A DNA stretch of 11,807 nt, from NCBI GenBank assembly GCA_900541985.1, contig UQLX01000052.1, positions 1-11,807 on the forward strand, in the 5' to 3' direction. A program made the position numbers and the translations under genes. The stretch's first letter is position 1. Each line of letters opens with the position of its first letter. The notes below the pieces were generated by a model. That model was not told the origin of the DNA and ran no database searches. It saw nothing but the letters and a program-made list of their open reading frames with translations. The stretch comes from an uncultured Blautia sp. GTDB taxonomy: Bacteria > Bacillota > Clostridia > Lachnospirales > Lachnospiraceae. This document shows, one piece after another, positions 1 to 6,926 of the stretch.

Positions 1-46
1 AACACCTACACGATGCGTAGATGTTTTGAACAGGCTAAAGCCGTAT

Positions 47-100
47 AAAAAAAGATCTGTCGCTTCACGATTATTTATATCGTTAAAGCAACAGCTCTTT
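47..100 (-). terminator. Rho-independent terminator of the pentose operon
   Basis: Read on the minus strand just past the xylulokinase stop, the arm at 86-100 pairs with the arm at 51-65 (15 positions, with one mismatch and one G-U pair). An inner ACGAT/ATCGT helix (67-71 with 79-83) extends the stem. The minus strand then runs into seven T residues (A47-A53 on the plus strand). This is a strong intrinsic terminator in the right place for the operon above it. Positions 1-46 show no gene. Confidence 0.85.
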
Positions 101-139
101 CTTTATATATTCTGTTTTATGAATTATCTCTTATCATGC

Positions 140-1597
140 CTAAAACAGTTCTCTCATTGCAGGATAAAGCTTACGGAACTTCTGATAGCGTTCTTCATAC
201 TTTGCAACAAGCTCCGGATCCGGCTCTACGGTATCTACAACATGAGCCATCTTCCTGCCAATGGTCTCTACATCAGGGTATGCTCCGCAGCCTACCGCCG
301 CCAGCATAGCGCCTCCCATAGACGGACCTTCTTCCACTTCCAGTACGTCTACCTTCAGATTCATAACATTGGCGATAATCTTTTTCCAGAGAGGACTCTT
401 TGCTCCACCTCCGCAGATTTTTGTGCGCTGAATGTTGATCCCCAGCTTTCTGGCAACCTCCAGAGAATCACGAAGACCAAAAGCCACGCCCTCCAGAACA
501 GCCTGCGTCATATCCGCTCTTGTGGAATCCATGGACATGCCAAAGAACACACCTCTTGCGTCCGGGTTATTGTGCGGAGAGCGCTCTCCCATCAGATACG
601 GAAGGAAGAACACACGATTTTCCCCGAGTTTTTCAATGGAAGCCTGTTCCTTTGCAAAATCCTTTGTCTGAAGGATTTCCTCTGCCCACCACTTATTACA
701 GGAAGCAGCACTTAACATACAGCCCATCAGATGATAGCTGCCGTCTGCATGACAGAACGAATGAAGGGCATTGTTTTCATCCACACCAAATTCTTTACTG
801 GAAATAAAAATGGTTCCGGAGGTTCCAAGAGAAATATTGCACTGTCCGTCTCCTACTGTTCCCGTTCCTACCGCAGCTGCCGCATTATCTCCTGCTCCTG
901 CAACAACCTTCACATCACTTCCGAATCCAAGTTCTTCTGCAATAGGTTCTTTCAGAGTACCTACTACCTGCCAGCTCTCATAAAGCTTCGGAAGCTGGCT
1001 TTCTTTTACATCGCAGATTTCCATCATTTCCTTTGACCAGCAGCGGTTTTTCACATCCAGAAGCAGCATTCCGGAAGCGTCGGAAACATCTGTACAGAAA
1101 GCGCCGCTCAAACGGTATGCAAGGTAATCCTTGGGAAGCATGATCTTTGCAATACGGGCAAATTTCTCCGTCTCATTCTTTTTCATCCACAGGATCTTCG
1201 GAGCGGTAAAACCCGCAAAAGCAATATTTGCAGTATAAGCAGACAGTTTATCCTTACCGATCACATGGTTCAGATAGTCTGTTTCCTCCTGTGTACGTCC
1301 ATCGTTCCAGAGAATAGCCGGACGGATCACCTGATCATTTTCATCCAGCGTTACCAGTCCATGCATCTGTCCGCCAAATCCGATTCCCGCTACTTCTTTG
1401 CGGTCAATGTCCTTTGTCAGTTCCTTCATTCCCTCCATGCTCTGGGTGAACCAATCTTCCGGATTCTGCTCAGACCAGCCCGGATGCGGGAAGAAAAGAG
1501 GATATTCTTTTGATACAATATTACAGATTTTTCCGGACTCCTCCATAAGCAGAATCTTCACTGCAGAGGTTCCCAAATCAATTCCTATATAATACAT
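140..1597 (-). CDS. xylB: xylulokinase (FGGY family)
   Basis: A 485-residue FGGY-family sugar kinase that phosphorylates D-xylulose with ATP to D-xylulose 5-phosphate in the cytoplasm, feeding the pentose phosphate or phosphoketolase route. Seen in the sequence: the N-terminal phosphate-binding loop GIDLGTSAVK (5-14), the xylulokinase-type GQMHG motif (76-80), GAGDNAAAAVG with the likely catalytic base Asp237, and the C-terminal nucleotide motif CGGGAKSPLW (395-404). Length matches E. coli XylB (484 residues). The ATG is preceded by AAGGAG, which overlaps the last codons of the isomerase gene; the gap is 9 bases, so translation is probably coupled. It is the last gene of the operon, followed by a terminator. 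Kinase specificity inside FGGY families can drift, so another ketopentose such as D-ribulose is possible, but the motifs favour xylulose. Confidence 0.93.
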   Translation of the reverse strand: MYYIGIDLGTSAVKILLMEESGKICNIVSKEYPLFFPHPGWSEQNPEDWFTQSMEGMKELTKDIDRKEVAGIGFGGQMHGLVTLDENDQVIRPAILWNDGRTQEETDYLNHVIGKDKLSAYTANIAFAGFTAPKILWMKKNETEKFARIAKIMLPKDYLAYRLSGAFCTDVSDASGMLLLDVKNRCWSKEMMEICDVKESQLPKLYESWQVVGTLKEPIAEELGFGSDVKVVAGAGDNAAAAVGTGTVGDGQCNISLGTSGTIFISSKEFGVDENNALHSFCHADGSYHLMGCMLSAASCNKWWAEEILQTKDFAKEQASIEKLGENRVFFLPYLMGERSPHNNPDARGVFFGMSMDSTRADMTQAVLEGVAFGLRDSLEVARKLGINIQRTKICGGGAKSPLWKKIIANVMNLKVDVLEVEEGPSMGGAMLAAVGCGAYPDVETIGRKMAHVVDTVEPDPELVAKYEERYQKFRKLYPAMRELF

Positions 1598-1606
1598 ATT
1601 TTCTCC

Positions 1607-3091
1607 TTATCCCCATGGGTTTTCTGTCGGATATCTTATACCCTTAGGCTGGTTGTAGCCGATTTCTTCAACCGGAACACCGATATATTTAAACACCTCA
1701 AACAGAGCTTTTCCATAATGTCCGAACGCAACTGCACCGTGGTGCGGATAGCCGCCTTCGATCAGCACATGACGGTAGAAGCGTCCCATCTCCGGAATAG
1801 CAAATACGCCAATTGATCCAAAGGATCTTGTAGCAACCGGAAGAACCTCTCCATGTGCGATATAAGCGCGCAGCTTGTTGTCTGCAGTGCTCTGGAGACG
1901 GTAGAAGGTAATATCTCCCGGTTTGATATCTCCCTCAAGAGTACCCTGTGTCACTTCCTCCGGAAGTGCTCTCGCCATGATCATCTGATATTTCATCTTA
2001 CAGGAAACCAGTTTGCCGGAAGCAGTATTTCCACAATGGAATCCCATAAATGTATCTTTCAGAGTATAGTCAAATTTGCCCTTAATGGACTCTTCGTACA
2101 TATCCTTCGGTACAGAGTTATTGATATCAAGAAGAGTCACTGCATCCTGACTTACTACGGTTCCAATAAACTCACTTAAGGTACCGTAAATGTCAACCTC
2201 ACAGGATACCGGAATTCCCTGAGCTGTCAGACGGCTGTTTACATAGCATGGAACAAAGCCAAACTGTGTCTGGAATGCAGGCCAGCATTTCCCTGCAATA
2301 GCCACATACTTGCGATATCCTCTGTGCTCTTCTACCCAGTCTTTCAGGGTCAGTTCATACTGTGCCAGTTTTGCAAGGATCTCCGGTTTTTTATTTCCTT
2401 CGCCAAGCTCTTCTTCCATCTCTTTTACAACAGCCGGAATACGCTCGTCTCCTGCATGTTTGTTGTATGCTTCAAAAAGATCCAGCTCAGAGTTTTCCTC
2501 GATCTCAACGCCGATATTATAAAGCTGTTTGATCGGGGCATTGCATGCAAGAAAGTTTAACGGACGCGGTCCAAAGCTGATGATCTTCAGATTGTTCAGT
2601 CCTTCAATAGCTCTTGCGATCGGAAGAAACTCATGGATCATGTCTGCGCAGTCCTCTGCGTCTCCTACCGGATACTCCGGGATATATGCTTTTACATTAC
2701 GAAGCTGCAGGTTGTAGCTGGCATTCAGCATACCGCAGTATGCGTCTCCACGACCCTGGCAAAGGTCATTCTGTGTTTCCTCCGCTGCTGCAATAAACAT
2801 TTTCGGTCCGTCAAAATGCTTTGCAAGAAGTGTCTCAGAGATTTCCGGTCCAAAGTTTCCAAGGTACACGCAAAGAGCATTACATCCTGCTTTTTTGATA
2901 TCCTCAAGAGCCTGTACCATATGGATCTCGCTCTCCACAATGCATATCGGACATTCATAGATATCCTCTGCATTATATTTCTTTGTATAAGCATCTACAA
3001 GCGCTTTTCTTCTGTTTACAGAAAGGCTTTCCGGAAAACAGTCTCTGCTTACTGCAACGATTCCAACTTTTACTTCTGGCATGTTATTCAT
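1607..3091 (-). CDS. L-fucose-isomerase-like aldopentose isomerase (probable non-XylA xylose isomerase)
   Basis: A 494-residue protein of the L-fucose/L-arabinose isomerase superfamily, a cytoplasmic Mn2+-dependent aldose-ketose isomerase. The candidate metal ligands are present in family order: Glu298 in CEVDIYG, Asp322 in LLDINN, and the histidines of GGYPHHGAVAFGHYG (450-451, then 458). The protein is shorter than E. coli FucI, as is usual for this FucI-like subgroup. I chose the start at 3091 because GGAGG lies 8 bases upstream of it; an in-frame ATG at 3106 has no good ribosome binding site and would add five residues. The adjacent xylulokinase argues that the product is a ketopentose such as D-xylulose. 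From memory, a FucI-like protein beside a xylulokinase was assigned xylose isomerase activity in Clostridium acetobutylicum. L-fucose or D-arabinose isomerase activity remains possible, but no fuculose aldolase gene is in view. Confidence 0.85.
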   Translation of the reverse strand: MNNMPEVKVGIVAVSRDCFPESLSVNRRKALVDAYTKKYNAEDIYECPICIVESEIHMVQALEDIKKAGCNALCVYLGNFGPEISETLLAKHFDGPKMFIAAAEETQNDLCQGRGDAYCGMLNASYNLQLRNVKAYIPEYPVGDAEDCADMIHEFLPIARAIEGLNNLKIISFGPRPLNFLACNAPIKQLYNIGVEIEENSELDLFEAYNKHAGDERIPAVVKEMEEELGEGNKKPEILAKLAQYELTLKDWVEEHRGYRKYVAIAGKCWPAFQTQFGFVPCYVNSRLTAQGIPVSCEVDIYGTLSEFIGTVVSQDAVTLLDINNSVPKDMYEESIKGKFDYTLKDTFMGFHCGNTASGKLVSCKMKYQMIMARALPEEVTQGTLEGDIKPGDITFYRLQSTADNKLRAYIAHGEVLPVATRSFGSIGVFAIPEMGRFYRHVLIEGGYPHHGAVAFGHYGKALFEVFKYIGVPVEEIGYNQPKGIRYPTENPWG

Positions 3092-3169
3092 GATTTTTTC
3101 CTCCATTTTTCTTCACTGATGTTTCTGCAGTTACCTGTCAGTTTTTTTCATATCTTTTATCAATTTATC

Positions 3170-3787
3170 TTAATCAATGGTGATGTTTTCACCCTTCAAT
3201 CCGAAAAAAGCGCCTTCGATCCCTGCTTCTTCATGAGCGATCAGCCATTTATTTTTCGCGGTAAGCAGTGCGTCTTCGCCGGTATTTCCCAGCTGGAAAT
3301 TAGGTTCCGTGTTGGTTCCTTTTGGAAGAACTACCACACACTGAAATCCACTTTCGTTTACATTGCATGGCGCATAATGCAGTGTAGTAGCATATACTTC
3401 AATGGCTGTACCTGCCGGAACAAGAAAGGCTTCAATTTTAGTGGTATCATAGGTGAAATCATCCTCGATATCCTTCTGTTCTCCGATCAGCAGAACCAGA
3501 TCTGTGACTGCTACATTCACCTCTGAATCTCTGTGATATTCGACTGCATTCAGCTTTTTATTATGGCCGTTGCAGTATCCGATCTGGATAGGAAGTCCGC
3601 CATAGGCTCTGTTCTGCAGATCCTTTGCCACATCCAGGGCTTCCAGCTCATCTACAGAAGGAACATAGACAACATCCTCCGGTACCGGCATATGTTTCAT
3701 TTCTTTCAACAGACCGGTAAAGTCATAGCCTTCCAGTACCTTTCCGTATTTTCGGAAGGAACTGTCTGTTACATTCTGAATTTTCAT
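3170..3787 (-). CDS. DUF4867 family cupin-like protein
   Basis: A 205-residue protein I recognise as DUF4867, found in Clostridia beside sugar isomerase and kinase genes; its function is not established. The middle of the protein looks like a cupin beta-barrel: EYHRDSEVNV (83-92) resembles cupin motif 1 with His85 and Glu89, and VPAGTAIEVYATTLHYAPCN (123-142) resembles motif 2 with a PxG turn and His137. These could form a metal or sugar site. There is no signal peptide or membrane segment, so it is cytoplasmic. AAGGAGG lies 7 bases before the ATG. It is the first gene of the operon, 78 bases before the isomerase. Plausible roles are sugar mutarotase, a second isomerase, or a ligand-sensing partner; none is shown. 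The ureidoglycolate lyase-like cupins have a comparable layout. Confidence 0.8.
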   Translation of the reverse strand: MKIQNVTDSSFRKYGKVLEGYDFTGLLKEMKHMPVPEDVVYVPSVDELEALDVAKDLQNRAYGGLPIQIGYCNGHNKKLNAVEYHRDSEVNVAVTDLVLLIGEQKDIEDDFTYDTTKIEAFLVPAGTAIEVYATTLHYAPCNVNESGFQCVVVLPKGTNTEPNFQLGNTGEDALLTAKNKWLIAHEEAGIEGAFFGLKGENITID

Positions 3788-3823
3788 TACGATTCCTCCT
3801 TATGCTCCTGAGGAAACTGCATC

Positions 3824-3838
3824 ATCCGCAGTATCCGC
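3824..3838. promoter_or_regulatory. candidate operator: direct repeat upstream of the pentose operon
   Basis: The hexamer ATCCGC occurs twice (3824-3829 and 3833-3838), 9 bases apart, in the 57-base gap between the AraC-gene terminator and the DUF4867 start. A short inverted repeat CTGC/GCAG (3818-3821 and 3828-3831) overlaps it. I see no good -35/-10 pair for the operon in this gap (only a weak GATACT), which fits a promoter that needs an activator. Tandem half-sites are what AraC-family proteins bind, but the match is short and the assignment is inference. Confidence 0.3.
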
Positions 3839-3844
3839 TGAACT

Positions 3845-3876
3845 AAAAAAAGCATACCATAAACAGGTATGCTTTT
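3845..3876 (-). terminator. Rho-independent terminator after the AraC-family regulator gene
   Basis: A perfect 11-bp stem (AAAAGCATACC at 3848-3858 with GGTATGCTTTT at 3866-3876) encloses a 7-base loop and is followed on the minus strand by a run of T residues (A3845-A3851 on the plus strand). It separates the regulator unit from the pentose operon that follows in the same direction. The T run on the other side is interrupted, so it should act mainly on the minus strand. Confidence 0.88.
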
Positions 3877-3940
3877 CGCCTCTTTTTTTATCTGATTCAT
3901 AGCACTTTTTTGACATTTTTACTTCAATGCAAAATCATAC

Positions 3941-4804
3941 TTAACTCTTCATATTCTTTTCACTTTTTCCTCTGCGTTCTATCTCACTGGGAAGAATTCC
4001 ATATCTTTTCCGGAAATCTTTAGCCAGTCCTCTGCTGCTGCAAAAACCGTTGTCCATAGCAATCTGCCCGATGGTGTGGTCTGTATTTAAAAGATCCCGG
4101 TAGGCATAAGCTGTCCGGATATCCTGCAGATATGTCTTAAAATTGACCCTGGCATATTCCCGGAACATCCTGGAAAGATAAGCATCCGAATATCCAAACA
4201 TCTCTGCCAGATCCGAAAGCTTCAGTTCCTCCCGGTAATGCTCTCTCATATATGTTGTGATCCTGGAAAGAGAACTTAAGTGCCGGTTATCCCGCAGCTC
4301 CTTTTCCTCCACTTCTGTGACTCGGTACTGCGTGACCATAAGGTACAAAAGCTCGTAGTACAAAGAGATCGTCCGGAAATCATACCCCTTTCTTCTCTCT
4401 GTATATACATTATAAAGTCTCTGCACAAGGGAGATCAGCCGGCGGTCCGAAGGATTTTCACTGTCTTCCTCTCTATGGACCCCTCCCTCGAAACGGATAA
4501 ACTGCTGGGCAGTAAAGTAGTTCTCAAACTGCCGCAAAGGAATCTGAATCACAGCTGTTTTATTTTCCTTCCATGCATTTACTGAGTGGATCTCATTGGC
4601 ATTTACGATCAGAAGTTCACCTGCATGAAGGGGATATTGTTCATTATTGATATAAAAAAGCAGTTCCCCCTCCATGACAGCAAAAATCTCAATGGACGTA
4701 TGCCAGTGTTTTTCTCTGATATAATTTCCTCTCCCTCCCTCAAATAAAAATATCTTAAAGGGAAGTCCCTCATTGGGGATGATCAGTTCGTGTTGAAATT
4801 CCAT
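3941..4804 (-). CDS. AraC-family transcriptional regulator with N-terminal cupin
   Basis: A 287-residue DNA-binding regulator. Residues about 10-100 form a cupin-type sensor domain: HWHTSIEI (33-40) carries the usual histidines, and NANEIHSV (68-75) closes the second strand pair. The C-terminal ~100 residues hold two helix-turn-helix units, roughly 194-215 (LSDLAEMFGYSDAYLSRMF) and 244-266 (TIGQIAMDNGF followed by the LAKDFRKRYG signature). I chose the ATG at 4804 because GGAAAGGAAGG lies just upstream and the cupin begins directly after it; an open frame continues a further 90 codons upstream but runs across the gene before it and has no family resemblance. It lies 41 bases after the DUF1275 gene, with which it is probably co-transcribed, and just upstream of the pentose operon, which it most likely controls in response to a sugar. 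Confidence 0.9.
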   Translation of the reverse strand: MEFQHELIIPNEGLPFKIFLFEGGRGNYIREKHWHTSIEIFAVMEGELLFYINNEQYPLHAGELLIVNANEIHSVNAWKENKTAVIQIPLRQFENYFTAQQFIRFEGGVHREEDSENPSDRRLISLVQRLYNVYTERRKGYDFRTISLYYELLYLMVTQYRVTEVEEKELRDNRHLSSLSRITTYMREHYREELKLSDLAEMFGYSDAYLSRMFREYARVNFKTYLQDIRTAYAYRDLLNTDHTIGQIAMDNGFCSSRGLAKDFRKRYGILPSEIERRGKSEKNMKS

Positions 4805-4845
4805 AACCTTACCTTCCTTTCCCCTCCAGAGGTCAGATTCATAAC

Positions 4846-5508
4846 TCACATTTTTTCTCTGTTCATTAAAAGAAATGCTGCGGCCAGAAGTACAGGAGAG
4901 ACCCAGATTGCAGGCAGTCCCACAGAAACAGACACGATTCCGCCCAGACCGGCTCCTACTGCAAACACAAAAATGATTCCATAATAATGAAGTGCTTTTT
5001 TCAGAGCCCCTGCCTGTCTTTCTCTGAAATAAATCGCCAGGCTTTCTGTTCCGCTCCTTAAATTTCCGATGCACATGGTACTTGCATATCCATAACCATG
5101 CATCTTGCGAAAGGTCTGTACCTGCATGGCACAGGAAAAAGATACCAGCATGGTGGCCGCCATATTCAGGCTTTCAGGAATAAAACCGGCAAGAAACAGA
5201 ACTGCAATCTCCAGCGCCACTACGATCTGTCTCCAGTGGAATCTTTTTGACTCCTGATAACGCCAGTGGATTCCCTCTGCTACCAGAACTCCCAGGGCAA
5301 AAGTCACCACAGGAAAAAGATAGTGAAGTGCGTTTCTCCATTGTCCCATCATAAGATTCTGACTCATAAGCACCACGTTCCCGGTCTGGGCATTGGAAAA
5401 AACACCGTCTCTTACATTGTAGGTATACGCATCCTGAAATCCTCCTGACAGTGCCAGAAGCGCACTGAGCCGAAAGGTTTCTGAAGTTTGATGTCTGTTC
5501 TTATCCAC
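4846..5508 (-). CDS. YoaK/DUF1275 family membrane protein
   Basis: A 220-residue integral membrane protein of the DUF1275 (YoaK-like) family; its biochemical function is unknown. The family hallmark is clear: SGGFQDAYTY (21-30) followed by FSNAQTGNVVLM (37-48). Hydrophobic segments lie near 14-30, 61-78, 93-110, 114-130, 174-195 and 198-214, giving about six membrane spans. I chose a GTG start at 5508 because AGGAGG lies 8 bases upstream and a consensus promoter ends about 37 bases before it. A TTG at 5580 would place the start upstream of that promoter. Downstream, the AraC-family gene begins after 41 bases with no terminator between, so the two form one unit. A link with pentose uptake is possible from context only; the family is not a known sugar transporter. 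Confidence 0.85.
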   Translation of the reverse strand: MDKNRHQTSETFRLSALLALSGGFQDAYTYNVRDGVFSNAQTGNVVLMSQNLMMGQWRNALHYLFPVVTFALGVLVAEGIHWRYQESKRFHWRQIVVALEIAVLFLAGFIPESLNMAATMLVSFSCAMQVQTFRKMHGYGYASTMCIGNLRSGTESLAIYFRERQAGALKKALHYYGIIFVFAVGAGLGGIVSVSVGLPAIWVSPVLLAAAFLLMNREKM

Positions 5509-5544
5509 CGTATCTTCCTCCTGGATCTTCTGTTTCTCAGCCCC

Positions 5545-5573
5545 AGTATACTCCACTTTTTCTCTTATGTAAA
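5545..5573 (-). promoter_or_regulatory. sigma-A-type promoter of the DUF1275-araC unit
   Basis: On the minus strand, TTTACA (5573-5568) and TATACT (5550-5545) are separated by exactly 17 bases. Transcription would start near 5538, giving a leader of about 30 bases that carries AGGAGG and supports the GTG start at 5508. Confidence 0.75.
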
Positions 5574-5616
5574 ACAACAAATTTTCTACGGTTGTCCCAG
5601 TACTTAAATAAAACTT

Positions 5617-6441
5617 TTATCTGCTGCAAAACCTGTATATGGCCTTTGCCACTCCGTCCTCTTCATTAGAATCCGTCACAAAAGCTGCCGCATCCTTACA
5701 TTCACTTGTGCCATTAGCTACCGCGATTCCGTATTTCACAGCTTTCAGCATGGAACTGTCGTTATCCGCATCGCCAAAAGCCATGGCTTCTTCCGGTTTT
5801 ACGCCAAGCTGCTCCATAAGGTAAAGGAGAGTGTTTCCTTTTCCGGCATTTTTATGTCCGATCTCCAGAAGATGTCCCACAGAGGAGGTCACATAAATAT
5901 TGGGAATCTCCTGTTCCAGGCTTTTTGCAAATGCTTTTTTTACTTTCATATCCCGGCAGATAAATGCCAGGCTGTCCAGCTCTTCCTGGTGTTCCCATGC
6001 AAATTTTTCTATATTTTTTATGGGAATTCTTGTTTCCTTTACATATCTGGCACCATACTGTGTGGCCCCGTACTTTTCCGGATCCAGCACATACGCCTCT
6101 TCTGAATAGGGAATACCACGGATAAAAATCTCCATTACAATATCATCCGGTCTTTCCATTTTCAGAACTGCAGCCACCGATTCTGCTTCCAGAAGGCACT
6201 GATAGATTCTTTCTTTTCGGGATACAGAATAAACGGCGCCCCCATTGGAGGTAATCACATACTCCACTCCCGGATAATTCTTTATCATCTCAGGCACTGC
6301 TTTAAAGGATCTGCCGGTAGCCGGGATCATATGGATTCCCTTACCGATTGCCATATCAAGAGCCTCTCTTGTGACCTCTGACAGTTTTTTGTTGTCTGTG
6401 AGAAGAGTCCCGTCCAGATCGCTGGCGATCAATTTTATCAT
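5617..6441 (-). CDS. Cof-type HAD family hydrolase
   Basis: A 274-residue cytoplasmic haloacid-dehalogenase-superfamily phosphatase of the Cof/YidA subgroup, which typically removes phosphate from sugar phosphates, FMN or similar small molecules. All four HAD motifs are visible: motif I SDLDGTLL with nucleophile Asp8 and acid/base Asp10; motif II ATGRS with Thr42; motif III Lys201 in GKGNTLL; motif IV GDADNDSSML with Asp224 and Asp228. The type-IIB cap lies between motifs II and III (about 80-190), with the usual SNGG at 65-68. GGGAGAGGG precedes the ATG. The gene stands alone between the divergent hicB-like gene and the DUF1275 promoter; TACAAT on the minus strand near 6491-6486 is a possible -10. 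Substrate cannot be read from sequence, and a role with the nearby pentose genes is only a possibility. Confidence 0.9.
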   Translation of the reverse strand: MIKLIASDLDGTLLTDNKKLSEVTREALDMAIGKGIHMIPATGRSFKAVPEMIKNYPGVEYVITSNGGAVYSVSRKERIYQCLLEAESVAAVLKMERPDDIVMEIFIRGIPYSEEAYVLDPEKYGATQYGARYVKETRIPIKNIEKFAWEHQEELDSLAFICRDMKVKKAFAKSLEQEIPNIYVTSSVGHLLEIGHKNAGKGNTLLYLMEQLGVKPEEAMAFGDADNDSSMLKAVKYGIAVANGTSECKDAAAFVTDSNEEDGVAKAIYRFCSR

Positions 6442-6608
6442 CTGTACCCTCTCCCTTCCATAGTTTATTTTTCCTATTAATTTTTATTGTAACCGATTTG
6501 AGATAACAAGTACAATACAGATCTTCGCAAAATTTTCCCTCTTCCATAATCCTGCAGATATGATAAAATAATATTCAGAATCACCCGTAAGGGCAACAGG
6601 AGGCATTT

Positions 6609-6887
6609 ATGAAATTTATATATCCTGCGGTTTTCCGCAAAACTGAAACCGGCACTTATTATGGATTTTTCCCGGATCTGGAAGACTGCCATGCCGAAGG
6701 CGACACACTGGATGAAGCGGTCGATAAGGCCAACGAAGCTGCGAACGACTGGATCTCTCTGGAATTATCCGAAGAAGACTGCGATCTCCCTTCTGTTACA
6801 GATCCGGAAGATATGGATCTTCAGGAAGGCGATATTGTAAGAAATATTTCTGTAAATATCCGGTTTTACGAAGGCTGGGACGAATAA
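6609..6887 (+). CDS. orphan HicB-like protein
   Basis: A 92-residue protein with the HicB-like fold: YPAVFRKTETGTYYGFFPDL (5-24) is the first strand pair, DCHAEGDTLDEAVDKANEAA (26-45) the glycine turn and first helix. In toxin-antitoxin loci HicB neutralises the HicA mRNA interferase. Here there is no HicA-like frame on either side: 167 bases of non-coding DNA lie upstream and a terminator overlaps the stop codon. The C-terminus (ISVNIRFYEGWDE) ends in a beta-strand-like tail, with no helix-turn-helix or ribbon-helix-helix domain visible. It may therefore be a stand-alone HicB-fold protein, not a functioning antitoxin. AGGAGG lies 5 bases before the ATG. It is the only complete plus-strand gene in the window. 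TATGAT/TAAAAT near 6559-6569 could be its -10, without a convincing -35. Confidence 0.85.
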   Translation: MKFIYPAVFRKTETGTYYGFFPDLEDCHAEGDTLDEAVDKANEAANDWISLELSEEDCDLPSVTDPEDMDLQEGDIVRNISVNIRFYEGWDE

Positions 6888-6903
6888 TCGCCCCAGCCTT
6901 TTT
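6871..6903 (+). terminator. terminator overlapping the hicB-like stop codon
   Basis: AAGGCTGGG (6871-6879) pairs perfectly with CCCAGCCTT (6892-6900), and an inner CGA/TCG adds three pairs after one mismatch. Five T residues follow on the plus strand (6899-6903). The TAA at 6885-6887 falls in the loop. The convergent thioesterase gene ends 24 bases to the right and may use the same hairpin, although the minus side lacks a T run. Confidence 0.82.
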
Positions 6904-6926
6904 CACACTCTTTTATAAATCCATTT

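Noticed and set aside
26..715. A 229-codon plus-strand open frame at the left edge
   Set aside because: It runs through the operon terminator and opposite the xylulokinase 3' end, with no ribosome binding site and no family resemblance.
2633..3526. A 297-codon plus-strand open frame
   Set aside because: It lies opposite the isomerase and DUF4867 genes, crosses their intergenic gap, and its translation is rich in Cys, Phe and Ser with no recognisable domain. It is a shadow of the minus-strand genes.
4805..5074. A 90-codon N-terminal extension of the AraC-family protein
   Set aside because: It overlaps the DUF1275 coding sequence in another frame, resembles nothing, and a good ribosome binding site supports the ATG at 4804.
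5574..5616. Terminator of the Cof-type phosphatase gene
   Set aside because: A weak ACAAC/GTTGT pairing followed by TTT is visible on the minus strand, but five A-T-rich pairs with a long loop are too little to call a terminator.
6442..6608. HicA toxin gene upstream of the hicB-like gene
   Set aside because: I checked for a frame of about 60 codons with the usual GSHH-type motif on both strands. None is present; the gap holds only divergent promoter sequence.
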